Source: Leisingera coralii (GTDB lineage Bacteria; Pseudomonadota; Alphaproteobacteria; Rhodobacterales; Rhodobacteraceae). From it: a DNA stretch of 64,000 nucleotides. The notes below the pieces were generated by a model. It was not told where the DNA came from and made no database searches. It worked only from the letters and a program-made list of their open reading frames with translations. The stretch's first letter is position 1. Every line of letters starts with the position of its first letter. The position numbers were made by a program, and so were the translations under genes. The stretch is from assembly GCF_049056525.1 (NCBI RefSeq), contig NZ_JBHUPT010000030.1, forward strand, positions 1 through 64,000, written 5' to 3'. Below, in pieces: positions 1-8,079 of the stretch.

Positions 1-2
1 TG

Positions 3-707
3 CGTCAGCGGTTGAAAGAGTTGTCCGGAGAACGCAGGCGGTTCGGTTATCGGCGCCTGCATATTCTGCTGAACCGGGAGGGCTGGAAAGTGAACTGGAA
101 GAAACTCTATCGGATCTACCGCGAAGAGGGCCTGACGGTGCGCAAGCGCGGTGGCCGTAAACGGGCGATTGGCACCCGTGCGCCGATGGCAATCCCGCAA
201 GGCCCGAACCAAAGATGGTCGCTGGACTTCGTGTCCGACAGCCTGTCAGACGGGCGCCGTTTCCGGGTGCTCTGCGTCATTGACGACTTCAGCCGGGAAT
301 GCCTGGCCGCGGTCGTGGACACCTCACTCTCCGGCCAGCGGGTTGCCCGTGAGCTCGATAATATCGCCCGAACGCGCGGCTATCCCTGCATGGTGGTCAG
401 CGATAATGGGACCGAACTGACGTCGAATGCCATTCTGAAATGGCAGGAAGACCGGAAGGTCGAGTGGCACTACATCGCGCCAGGCAAGCCCATGCAGAAC
501 GGCTTTGTCGAAAGCTTCAACGGCCGCCTCCGGGACGAGTGCCTCAACGAGCACTTGTTCGCCAGCCTGCGCCACGCCCGAGAGCTGATCGCGGCCTGGC
601 GTGACGATTACAATCACCATCGCCCACATACGAGCCTCGACGGGCTCACCCCGTGGGAGTATCACCAACGGTCAGTAGAGGACCAAACCCTGAACAGGGC
701 GAACTAA
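3..707 (+). mobile_element. IS3-family transposase OrfB, 5' end outside window
   Basis: This is the catalytic half of an IS3-family transposase, which cuts and joins element ends using an RNase H-like DDE fold. The frame is open to the left edge (R-Q-R-L before the first possible TTG at 12), so the N-terminus and orfA lie outside the window. The catalytic triad is visible: Asp in WSLDFVSD, Asp in VVSDNGTEL and Glu in NGFVESFNGR, with 35 residues between the last two, the D(35)E spacing of the family. The C-terminal signature HHRPHTSLDGLTPWEY is intact and there is no internal stop, so this copy may be active. The HTH-like part just inside the edge reads RRRFGYRRLH, typical of IS3 OrfB. Certain at family level; the subgroup cannot be set without the missing half. 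Confidence 0.93.
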
Positions 708-711
708 TAAC

Positions 712-736
712 CGCGGACTCTGCGGGGAGCACGTCA
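712..736. repeat. Candidate right end of the IS3 element
   Basis: Directly after the transposase stop comes CGCGGACTCTGCGGGGAGCA followed by CGTCA. Read inward on the other strand it begins TGACGTGCTCCCC, which has the TGA start and C-rich stretch usual for IS3 terminal inverted repeats. The left end and target duplication lie outside the window, so the boundary is inferred only. Confidence 0.35.
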
Positions 737-1246
737 CAGCCGTTATACCAAGCCTGCGGGATAATACGTTTTGAAATGAAGTCCCCCAAAGCCCGCACTT
801 CAGATCCATCTCATGAACTGGAGATTACACCTGGTGGACTTGCCCCCAACGCAGGACCGCGGGCCTGACTCAAGATGCATTGAACATTCTGCGGGTCATA
901 AACGGCACAATGGGCGATACTGCCTGCGCCAATGCGAGAAAGTATGCTTTCGCTGGATACGTCTCCTACGGATCTCGGAGGCAAACATGGACCGAAGCTG
1001 TTTCACCACAACCGGATCGTCTCGTAGCGTCACGCCGATGCCCCTTCGCGCAGAAAGTCTTCCACATTCCCAAGCAAAAGAGGGAAACGCACGTCAATCA
1101 CGACAGCCATTCAGATGATAACAGGGTTGGTTAGAAAGTACCCGAAAGGGCTGCGTTTGCTCATTGCCGGGTGCAGGGAAACCGCTCTGCCCGTCTCATG
1201 ACGATTTGATCTGACGCCTCTCAATCTAATGGAAACGCCATGGAAG
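737..1246. other. Non-coding stretch between IS3 and decarboxylase
   Basis: About 510 bases without a recognisable gene. Short open frames here (for example 880-1134) lack a ribosome binding site and resemble no family I know. It probably holds flanking DNA disrupted by the IS3 insertion. Confidence 0.5.
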
Positions 1247-1275
1247 TTGGCATCGGTTCAGCCAAGCTATATCGT
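1247..1275 (+). promoter_or_regulatory. Candidate sigma-70 promoter of the decarboxylase
   Basis: TTGGCA (1247-1252, five of six matches to TTGACA) is followed after 17 bases by TATCGT (1270-1275). It precedes the ATG at 1308 by a suitable distance. Prediction from sequence only. Confidence 0.45.
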
Positions 1276-1287
1276 AATACTTGGCTG
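1259..1287. promoter_or_regulatory. Inverted repeat, probable operator
   Basis: CAGCCAAG (1259-1266) and CTTGGCTG (1280-1287) form a perfect 8-base inverted repeat with a 13-base spacer. It covers the candidate -10 box and the likely transcription start, and ends 10 bases before the AGGAGAA ribosome binding site (1297-1303). The position suits a repressor site. No regulator gene is adjacent. Confidence 0.5.
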
Positions 1288-1307
1288 GATTCCTTTAGGA
1301 GAATAGC

Positions 1308-3596
1308 ATGAAGTTCCGTTTCCCGATCGTCATCATCGACGAAGACTTCCGATCAGAGAATTCCTCAGGTTCCGGCATCCGTGCTATGGCCAAGGCCATC
1401 GAAGACGAAGGTTTCGAGGTTCTGGGCGTAACGAGCTACGGCGACCTTTCGCAATTCGCACAGCAGCAGTCACGCGCAAGCGCGTTTGTTCTGTCCATTG
1501 ATGACGAGGAATTCAGCCCCGGCCCGGACCTCGATCCCGCCGTTGTCGACTTACGCAATTTCATCGAGGAAGTGCGCTGGAAGAACGCAGATGTGCCGAT
1601 CTACATCTACGGTGAAACCAAGACGAGCCGCCATCTGCCCAATGACATCCTGCGCGAACTGCACGGCTTCATCCACATGTTCGAGGACACGCCGGAATTC
1701 GTGGCGCGGCACATCATCCGCGAGGCAAAAAGCTATCTCGAAAGCATCCAGCCGCCGTTTTTCAAGAAGCTCCTGGATTACGCCGAGGACGGTTCCTACT
1801 CCTGGCACTGTCCGGGGCATTCCGGCGGCGTGGCCTTTCTGAAAAGCCCGGTCGGGCAGATGTACCACCAGTTCTATGGCGAGAACATGCTGCGGGCGGA
1901 TGTCTGCAACGCAGTGGAGGAACTGGGACAGCTGCTGGACCACAACGGCGCTATCGGCGCCTCGGAACGCAATGCTGCGCGGATCTTCAACGCCGATCAC
2001 TGCTTTTTCGTGACCAATGGCACCTCAACCTCGAACAAGATGGTCTGGCATCACTCGGTGGCACCGGGCGACGTGGTGGTGGTCGACCGCAACTGCCACA
2101 AGTCGATCCTGCATTCGATCATCATGACCGGCGCCGTTCCGGTGTTCCTGAAGCCGACCCGCAACCATTGGGGCATCATCGGCCCGATCCCGCGTTCGGA
2201 GTTCGACCCGGACAGCATCAAGGCCAAGATCCGCGCCAACCCGCTGCTGAAGGATGCGGACGCAGAAGCGGTGAAGCCGCGGATCATGACGCTGACCCAG
2301 TCGACCTATGACGGGGTTCTGTACAACACCGAGGTCATCAAGGGGCAGTTGGACGGCTATGCCGAGAACCTGCATTTTGACGAGGCCTGGCTGCCGCATG
2401 CGGCCTTCCACCCGTTCTATGGCAGCTATCACGCGATGGGCCGCAAGCGCGGGCGCACCAAGCATTCAGTGACCTATGCCACCCAGTCGATCCACAAGCT
2501 GCTCGCGGGGATCAGCCAGGCCAGCCACGTGCTGGTGCAGGACAGCGAGGAGACCAAGCTGGACCGGCATCTGTTCAACGAGGCCTACCTGATGCACACC
2601 TCCACCAGCCCGCAGTATTCGATCATCGCCAGCTGCGATGTGGCGGCGGCAATGATGGAGCCGCCGGGCGGCACCGCACTGGTCGAGGAAAGCATCATGG
2701 AGGCGCTGGACTTCCGCCGCGCCATGCGCAAGGTCGACGAGGAATACGGCGCCGATGACTGGTGGTTCCAGGTCTGGGGACCGGAGGATCTGGCCGAAGA
2801 GGGCATCGGCAGCACCAAGGACTGGGTGCTGAAGAAAACCGATGCCGATGGGGTTCAGGCAGGCGGCGAGGACAGCTGGCACGGCTTCGGCGACATGGCG
2901 CCGGGTTTCAACATGCTGGACCCGATCAAAGCGACGATCATCACCCCCGGCCTCAATCTGGACGGCCGGTTCGAGGACTGGGGCATCCCGGCCTCCATCG
3001 TGACCAAATATCTGGCCGAGCATGGCGTGGTGGTGGAAAAAACCGGGCTCTACTCCTTTTTCATCATGTTCACCATCGGCATCACCAAGGGGCGCTGGAA
3101 CACGCTGCTGACCGCGCTGCAGCAGTTCAAGGACGATTATGCCAAAAACCAGCCCATGTGGCGTGCCATGCCAGCGTTCTGCGCGACGCAACCGCGTTAC
3201 GAGCAGATGGGGTTGCGCGACCTCTGTCAGCTTGTTCACGCACAATACGCCAAATATGACGTGGCGCGGCTGTCGACCGAAATGTACCTCAGCGACCTGA
3301 CCCCGGCGATGAAGCCCAGCGAAGCATTCAGCCACATCGCACAGCGCACCACGCAGCGCGTTCCGGTCGATGAACTTGAGGGGCGTATCACAACAAGCCT
3401 GGTGACCCCCTACCCGCCGGGCATCCCGCTTTTGATACCGGGGGAGGTATTCAACACGAAGATCGTGGAGTACCTGAAATTCAATCGCGAGTTCGGGCGC
3501 GAATGCCCGGGGTTCGAAACGGACATCCACGGCTTGGTCCAGGAAACCGGGCGCGATGGCCTGGTACACTATTTCGCTGATTGCGTCGCGGCGTGA
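1308..3596 (+). CDS. Orn/Lys/Arg decarboxylase (fold I, PLP)
   Basis: A PLP-dependent amino-acid decarboxylase of the large bacterial arginine/lysine/ornithine group, giving agmatine, cadaverine or putrescine plus CO2. The 762 residues match the usual length of this class (AdiA, LdcC and SpeF types). An N-terminal flavodoxin-like wing domain (about 1-135) is followed by the PLP domain, seen as HCPGHSGG near 165, TNGTSTSNK near 235 and TQSIHKLLAG with Schiff-base Lys397. The start is set by AGGAGAA five bases before the ATG. The gene is monocistronic, with decayed IS DNA on its right. Agmatinase at 57953 could use its product if the substrate is arginine. Which basic amino acid it uses cannot be read from sequence. 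Such enzymes serve acid resistance or polyamine synthesis. Confidence 0.93.
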   Translation: MKFRFPIVIIDEDFRSENSSGSGIRAMAKAIEDEGFEVLGVTSYGDLSQFAQQQSRASAFVLSIDDEEFSPGPDLDPAVVDLRNFIEEVRWKNADVPIYIYGETKTSRHLPNDILRELHGFIHMFEDTPEFVARHIIREAKSYLESIQPPFFKKLLDYAEDGSYSWHCPGHSGGVAFLKSPVGQMYHQFYGENMLRADVCNAVEELGQLLDHNGAIGASERNAARIFNADHCFFVTNGTSTSNKMVWHHSVAPGDVVVVDRNCHKSILHSIIMTGAVPVFLKPTRNHWGIIGPIPRSEFDPDSIKAKIRANPLLKDADAEAVKPRIMTLTQSTYDGVLYNTEVIKGQLDGYAENLHFDEAWLPHAAFHPFYGSYHAMGRKRGRTKHSVTYATQSIHKLLAGISQASHVLVQDSEETKLDRHLFNEAYLMHTSTSPQYSIIASCDVAAAMMEPPGGTALVEESIMEALDFRRAMRKVDEEYGADDWWFQVWGPEDLAEEGIGSTKDWVLKKTDADGVQAGGEDSWHGFGDMAPGFNMLDPIKATIITPGLNLDGRFEDWGIPASIVTKYLAEHGVVVEKTGLYSFFIMFTIGITKGRWNTLLTALQQFKDDYAKNQPMWRAMPAFCATQPRYEQMGLRDLCQLVHAQYAKYDVARLSTEMYLSDLTPAMKPSEAFSHIAQRTTQRVPVDELEGRITTSLVTPYPPGIPLLIPGEVFNTKIVEYLKFNREFGRECPGFETDIHGLVQETGRDGLVHYFADCVAA

Positions 3597-3647
3597 TCCA
3601 AGGACGGTGCAGTGGTCTGGAGGAAGCTGGCGGGCCAGGGTCAGGCT

Positions 3648-3779
3648 TCATAGCCAATACATGACGGTAGCGGCTAGTGCGATTGCCAAAGGGATGACTT
3701 TGCGGCGCGTGTCATATCGCACTGCTTTGGCGCGGGTGTCCGGAAAACAGCGCTCAAGACGCGCCATCCGCGCATCGCT
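3648..3779 (-). pseudogene. IS5-type transposase C-terminal remnant
   Basis: On the minus strand this frame reads RMARLERCFPDTRAKAVRYD and ends in LAIALAATVMYWL before a stop. It resembles the RNRIERxF...RIATRYDK...LAA...WL tail of IS5-family transposases. A stop codon at 3780-3782 separates it from a little upstream frame, and the rest of the element, including the catalytic DDE residues, is gone. It is a dead fragment. Confidence 0.6.
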
Positions 3780-3827
3780 CTACAAGAAACGGCCCGACAT
3801 GCCGCAGTTCTTTTTGAACGGCGTCTC

Positions 3828-3941
3828 ATGCTGCACTTCCGAAATCGATCGGCCCTGACCCTTCTGTATTCCGGCTTTGCCGTTTTGCCCGCCTCACTGG
3901 CCTTGGCCGAGGCTGGTGACGGGGCGGTATCTGGCATCTGA
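3828..3941 (+). CDS. Signal-peptide-like mini ORF, possibly a gene stump
   Basis: A 37-codon frame begins MLHFRNRSALTLLYSGFAV and continues with PASLALAEA, a textbook Sec signal peptide (basic start, hydrophobic core, A-x-A site), then stops 9-12 codons later. It overlaps decayed IS DNA. It may be the severed 5' end of a secreted-protein gene or chance. No clear ribosome binding site is seen. Confidence 0.25.
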   Translation: MLHFRNRSALTLLYSGFAVLPASLALAEAGDGAVSGI

Positions 3942-4048
3942 GCCTTGCGGCGTTGACCACGTTCGCCAGCGAGCCAGCACCGCCTCTCTTCATCATCCTG
4001 AACAGTTGCAAGCGGCCACGCTGGACTGCGGATCAGAAGAAAGAGGGT

Positions 4049-4240
4049 ATGAACACGATAGCATCAGACCGGATCATCGGCACAGATGTCTCGCGCGACT
4101 GGTTTGAAATTCGCTTTCTGCAGGAAGGCAAGCGAGCAAGGTTGCCGAAAATGCCGCAAGGTCATGCCCGTGTCCTGCTGTTCCCCCAACGAACGCTGCC
4201 AAAGGACATGGCAGCAGCCTTGCAGAAAACGCGAGTTTGA
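4049..4240 (+). pseudogene. IS110-family transposase N-terminal remnant
   Basis: From the ATG the product reads MNTIASDRIIGTDVSRDWFE, then EGKRARLPKMPQGHARV. This matches the N-terminal DEDD domain of IS110-type transposases (IxGIDVSKDWLDV...EGHARL). After about 45 residues the similarity stops and the frame ends. The rest of the RuvC-like domain and the conserved serine domain are absent. It is a decayed fragment preceded by an AGAAAGAGG ribosome-binding-like stretch. Confidence 0.6.
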
Positions 4241-5099
4241 TGCCCGGGCGGTCAGATCCGGGCTGCATTCACTGCCGCGCAAAGGATATTCGCAAGCGGT
4301 CCTGGACGGGTAAATGCCCCACCCCGCGCTCAAGCAATTGCGCAACCGCCGGGAAATGCGCGGCTGGCAAGACTTGAGCCCCACCGTGGCAGACGCAGTG
4401 ACCGAGAGTTGCGAGAAGCTCCGCCACACCTGCAACACGCTTGAGCTCTGAATCTGCACAAGAACTGCTCCGGCTTTTTGCCCGGTGAAGTAACAGAAAC
4501 CAGTCAGCCCGAACTCATGCGGATGCAGGACCGCCAGATCCTGGGCCTGCCGGCATCCCGTCCGGCCGCGCCGAAAGTTTCGCCCCGTGCGTTCCGGGAC
4601 TTCCTGGACAGCCTCATTGAAGCTTTGCAGCGGCAATCTGAAGAGAACCCGATACTGATAGATGAAAGACTTGGGAACACGGCGAGCAAATACTGGTTCA
4701 AGGGATCAATACGACCGATGCCCCATTATCGCTGATAAGAATGCGCAACTCACTTGAGCCTTCGCTGCACCTGCACTCCTGGATTTTCCTGGCGGCAACT
4801 ATGCAAACAAACCGCACATTGCAGACCCGCGCGGCTTCCCAAAAAGCAGGCGCTGGTGCTGCCCAGCTGAGGAATAGCGGTCCAAACCCGGACCCGGCGC
4901 TGCCGGCCCGCCAGGGTTCTGCAAGCGCCGGCGCCGCACGCAGACCCAACCATTCGTTCCACCTTGGCCTGCCATAGTTCGCCTGGATTCCGGGCGTGAG
5001 GGTCTAACATTTATGCGTCCCTCTGCCTGGTAATCCCGCTCAGGCAACCGCGCGTGTCCTTACTGCGGTATCACGGCTGGCAGCTTAAGATCATCGTGA
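4241..5099. other. Gene-poor region of IS decay
   Basis: No recognisable gene. Two short plus-strand frames (4314-4451, 45 codons; 4478-4735, 85 codons) could be further debris of the IS110-like element, but I see no family motif. The stretch 4740-5099 shows nothing. Confidence 0.45.
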
Positions 5100-5504
5100 T
5101 CATGGCTCAAAGGGCCTTAGTAGCGAATTCGCTTCCGCTATGTGCTCTTGAGACAATGGTTTAGAGAGGAACTTCTTTATCAGCGGGAACTGGGCCGCTC
5201 GTTCCAGATCAGCCGGATTAACCGTGGTGCTGACAATGACAACAACAGGCACGGGGTCAAGGGCTTGGAGCTGCCCGCCATACGTCTCCAGGAATTCGAA
5301 ACCGGTGACCGGAGGCATATTTATGTCAAGAAAGATCAGTTCTGGCGTATCTCCTCCTTCTTCGATGTGCTTCATTGCAGCTATAGGCCCGTCGAACAGC
5401 TCAACCCTTTCGAACAGTTGCGATTTGCCGATGGTTCGTTTTGCAAATTTCCGGTCCATCCTGTCATCATCTATGACGTAAACTATTTTTTCGCGGCTAC
5501 GCAT
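5100..5504 (-). CDS. Single-domain response regulator (CheY-like)
   Basis: A 134-residue receiver domain with no output domain. The acidic pocket (Asp12-Asp14 in YVIDDDR), phosphoacceptor Asp60 in LIFLDINMPP, Thr93/94 and Lys115 in FLSKPLS are all present, so it should be phosphorylated. It follows the kinase gene by six bases and is the last gene of the stressosome operon. With no DNA-binding or GGDEF domain it must act through protein contacts or pass phosphate on. Functional partners are not in the window. Cognate pairing with the kinase is inferred from gene order. Confidence 0.9.
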   Translation of the reverse strand: MRSREKIVYVIDDDRMDRKFAKRTIGKSQLFERVELFDGPIAAMKHIEEGGDTPELIFLDINMPPVTGFEFLETYGGQLQALDPVPVVVIVSTTVNPADLERAAQFPLIKKFLSKPLSQEHIAEANSLLRPFEP

Positions 5505-5510
5505 TTGTTT

Positions 5511-6674
5511 CTACTCCAAACTCAGGTCGACACTGAAGGTTGCGCCTTTGCCGGGTTCAGAGGTGACATGAACCAATGCACCGTGGTTTTCTGCCACACG
5601 CTTGCACAGGGCCAGTCCTATGCCCGAACCGGGGTGTTCGTCATGACGATGCAGACGCTTGAACAAGTCAAAGATCTTCTCCTGCTGTCCCTCAGGTATG
5701 CCTGGCCCGTTGTCGGAAACCGATAGGCGCACCTTGCCCGCTGCATCAACTGGCACACATTCGACCCGGACCTGGGCTCTCTGCCCCTCCGCCCTGTACT
5801 TCAGCGCGTTAGACAGCAGGTTGGTCAGCAGAACCCGGATCTGGAACGGGCTGCCCAGAACCGCGGGCAAAGCCCCCACCTGGATCTCGGCTTCCGCACT
5901 GGCCACCAAAGCGTCCATGTCCTGAAGGATCTGCAGCACCAACTGCTTCAGGTCCACCCGTTCCGGCGTGAACTGGTGGCCGACGACTTTCGAGTAATCC
6001 AGCACGTCATCCACCAGCTGGCGCATCCGCTGTGCGGTGCCAATCAGATCATTGATGAGTTCGGCCGCTTCCGGGGCGAGGTCCGCCTGGAAATCCTCAA
6101 GCAGAACTTCCAGAAAACAGTGTATCGTGTTGATCGGCGTCTTCAGGTCGTGGGACAGCGCATAGGTGAAATTGGACTGGTCCTGATTGGTCTGCGTCAG
6201 CTGCCGGTTCTTGCGTTCCAGCTCCTCTGCCCGCAGCCGGATTTCCGTTGTCCGCTTCTGCACCTGGCGGTCCAGTTCGTCCCTTTGACGGGCCAGTTCA
6301 AAGGTTATGTCGCGCAGCTCCTCCTCAACCCGGCGGCGTTCCGCAACTTCCTTTCTCAGTTTTGCGGTGCCGCTGACGTATCCGCGCAGCGCCATGTCAT
6401 AGACCGCCATCCCTTCAAGAAAGAAGTCCTCGGTCCGCTCAAGACACACGCCTGATCCGCCTGCCGCCTGCAGACGCTCTCGCAGCCCGGAAAAATGGAA
6501 CAATCCAAAGTCGGACAAAGGCACTTTCGCTGCCAGGGCAAGACGGGCGGCTTCATAGGCCTCTCCCAGCTGCTCTGCATCGCCGCTGTCCATGTAGGCG
6601 GCAAGGGCTGCGCTATAGCGGCGGGCCGCCACCGTCATGGCGTCTTGTGCCTGGGGCTCGTCCACACCGATCAT
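5511..6674 (-). CDS. Soluble histidine kinase with RsbU-N-like input domain
   Basis: A 387-residue cytoplasmic kinase without membrane segments. Residues 14-105 are helical and resemble the N-terminal RsbT-binding domain of Bacillus RsbU (AARRYSAALAAYMDSGD near 16, FFLEGMAVYDMALRGYV near 84). A coiled coil (105-165) leads to a HisKA domain with His175 in YALSHDLKTPIN. The ATPase domain has NLLSNALKYR, SDNGPGIPEGQ and GSGIGLALCK boxes. Its start overlaps the rsbX stop by four bases (ATGA), giving translational coupling. The RsbU-like domain is my reading from hydrophobic pattern and context; if right, RsbT released from the stressosome would switch on this kinase instead of a phosphatase. Confidence 0.9.
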   Translation of the reverse strand: MIGVDEPQAQDAMTVAARRYSAALAAYMDSGDAEQLGEAYEAARLALAAKVPLSDFGLFHFSGLRERLQAAGGSGVCLERTEDFFLEGMAVYDMALRGYVSGTAKLRKEVAERRRVEEELRDITFELARQRDELDRQVQKRTTEIRLRAEELERKNRQLTQTNQDQSNFTYALSHDLKTPINTIHCFLEVLLEDFQADLAPEAAELINDLIGTAQRMRQLVDDVLDYSKVVGHQFTPERVDLKQLVLQILQDMDALVASAEAEIQVGALPAVLGSPFQIRVLLTNLLSNALKYRAEGQRAQVRVECVPVDAAGKVRLSVSDNGPGIPEGQQEKIFDLFKRLHRHDEHPGSGIGLALCKRVAENHGALVHVTSEPGKGATFSVDLSLE

Positions 6675-7318
6675 GTGTCCCTCCGCCGGTGGGCAACAGC
6701 CAGAACTGTGCGGTCATCATAGTCCTTGCCGTAGGTGCCGAGGCAGGAGGACACCCACTCCCGGGGCGGCACCTGCGCGTGGGGAAGCGAATCCCGGAAC
6801 CGCCGCGAAACCCCGTCGGAGGCGAAAACCAGGACGTGCTGCGGCGGAAACTTCTGCGTCTGACAGAAAACGCCAGGGAAATGCACCCCCAAGGTTCCGC
6901 CCTTCTGCATGACCGTGCTGCTGTCTTTGCAGTCCGGCCGCAACGGGCAGATGACACCCTCCACATCCCCGAGCGCGGCCCATTCGACGGCCGCCTGATC
7001 CGGGTCGATCAGCGCCACAGCCAGCGCCGCCCCGCGGGAGCCCTGCAAGCGGCGATGGGCGGCCTCGAACAGCTCGGCAATGCCGCGGACAGAACCGGCC
7101 GCCAGTTCCTGCAGGCATGCGCTGGCTGCGTCCCGGGCTTCCGCGCCGCTGCCCACGCCATCCGCCAGGGCGGCCAGCAGCCTGCCGCCGTCCCGCCGCA
7201 GCAAATAGCCGTCGCCGCAAGCAGTGCATCCCTCCTTTGCGGCCTGCGCCACTGCCCAGTCGATCTGAGAGCCGCCAGGGCCAAAAGCGATACTGCCGCT
7301 CTCTGCGCTCAACGCCAT
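6671..7318 (-). CDS. rsbX: PP2C/SpoIIE-type phosphatase, RsbX-like
   Basis: A 215-residue single-domain PPM phosphatase, close in size to Bacillus RsbX, which resets the stressosome by dephosphorylating RsbS and RsbR. Metal-binding motifs are present: Asp53 in ALADGVGSGAE, Asp168 in VFASDGVSRRF and the final Asp in KDYDDRTVLAV. It lies between rsbT (10-base overlap) and the kinase gene (4-base overlap). It has no regulatory domain such as RsbU_N, which supports the RsbX role over RsbU. Substrate assignment is by context. Confidence 0.85.
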   Translation of the reverse strand: MALSAESGSIAFGPGGSQIDWAVAQAAKEGCTACGDGYLLRRDGGRLLAALADGVGSGAEARDAASACLQELAAGSVRGIAELFEAAHRRLQGSRGAALAVALIDPDQAAVEWAALGDVEGVICPLRPDCKDSSTVMQKGGTLGVHFPGVFCQTQKFPPQHVLVFASDGVSRRFRDSLPHAQVPPREWVSSCLGTYGKDYDDRTVLAVAHRRRDT

Positions 7319-7725
7319 TTCACCACCGTCACAGTGAGCCCGCGGCCGGGCTCCGAGCGGATCTCAAAATGGTCGACGATCCGCCGGGTGCCCGGCAGCC
7401 CGAGACCGAGACTGTTGCCTGTTGAATACCCGTCCTGCAGAGCCAGTTCGACGTCGTCCAGCCCGGGGCCGCGGTCCCGCGCCGTCACCTTGATTCCGGT
7501 TTTCGCACCGCTGGCGGCAGCGCACAGCTCAATTTCTCCCTCGTCCGCGTATTTCACGATATTGCGGGCCAGTTCGGACACCGCGGTTGCAATCAGGGCC
7601 TGGTCGGGCCTGCTGAATTCCAGCTCCACCGCCAGCCGGCGCACCAGCTGGCGCGCTGCAACAACATCGCTGTCACAGGACACCGGCTGCAGCACAGCTG
7701 AGGGTTCCGCCACAGGCGCATTCAT
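7309..7725 (-). CDS. rsbT: Stressosome serine kinase, RsbT
   Basis: A 138-residue GHKL ATPase of the anti-sigma/RsbT type. RsbT phosphorylates RsbR and RsbS inside the stressosome and, once released, activates a downstream protein. The N box is SELARNIVKYA (Asn55), the G1 box RDRGPGL (Asp84) and the lid GNSLGLGLPGTRRIVDHF (103-120). The start overlaps the rsbS stop by four bases. Its place directly after rsbS separates it from RsbW or SpoIIAB types. Which partner it activates here is discussed under the kinase gene. Confidence 0.9.
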   Translation of the reverse strand: MNAPVAEPSAVLQPVSCDSDVVAARQLVRRLAVELEFSRPDQALIATAVSELARNIVKYADEGEIELCAAASGAKTGIKVTARDRGPGLDDVELALQDGYSTGNSLGLGLPGTRRIVDHFEIRSEPGRGLTVTVVKWR

Positions 7726-8078
7726 GAACCGTCTCGCAGGATCGCAATACCGTGGTCAAGGTTCAGCGCGGTGGGGATATTTTCCAGATTGAGGCCCAGA
7801 AGCACCATTGCCATCGCGATCTCCGGCCGGATGCCGACAATGGCGATCCGCGCACCGCGCAAGGAGACCGAAGCCGCGATATCGCTCAGCATCCTGGTGC
7901 CAAAGCTGTCGATAACATCCAGCAGGCTGACGTCCAGGATCACCTTGGTTGCCGCCAGCCGCGAGACCTCCGTCAGAATGCTGTGCTGCATCGCCTGGAT
8001 GTCGCTGTCGGACAGCTCTTCCTGCACCGCAGCGATCAGCAGGTCGCCCTGGCTGATGATGGGGACGCGCCGGACCAT
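7722..8078 (-). CDS. rsbS: Stressosome scaffold STAS protein, RsbS
   Basis: A single STAS domain protein that forms the stressosome core with RsbR and holds RsbT. I chose the ATG at 8078, one base after the rsbR stop (TGAGATG), giving 118 residues, close to the 121 of Bacillus RsbS. A longer start at 8123 would overlap rsbR by 44 bases. Ser58 in LLDVIDSFGT aligns with the phosphorylated Ser59 of Bacillus RsbS, so switching by RsbT is expected. The order rsbR-rsbS-rsbT is the conserved module. Confidence 0.9.
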   Translation of the reverse strand: MVRRVPIISQGDLLIAAVQEELSDSDIQAMQHSILTEVSRLAATKVILDVSLLDVIDSFGTRMLSDIAASVSLRGARIAIVGIRPEIAMAMVLLGLNLENIPTALNLDHGIAILRDGS

Positions 8079-8079
8079 C

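Noticed and set aside
4314..4451. A 45-codon frame (MPHPALKQLRNRREMRGWQD...)
   Set aside because: Looks like possible IS debris but no family motif could be matched.
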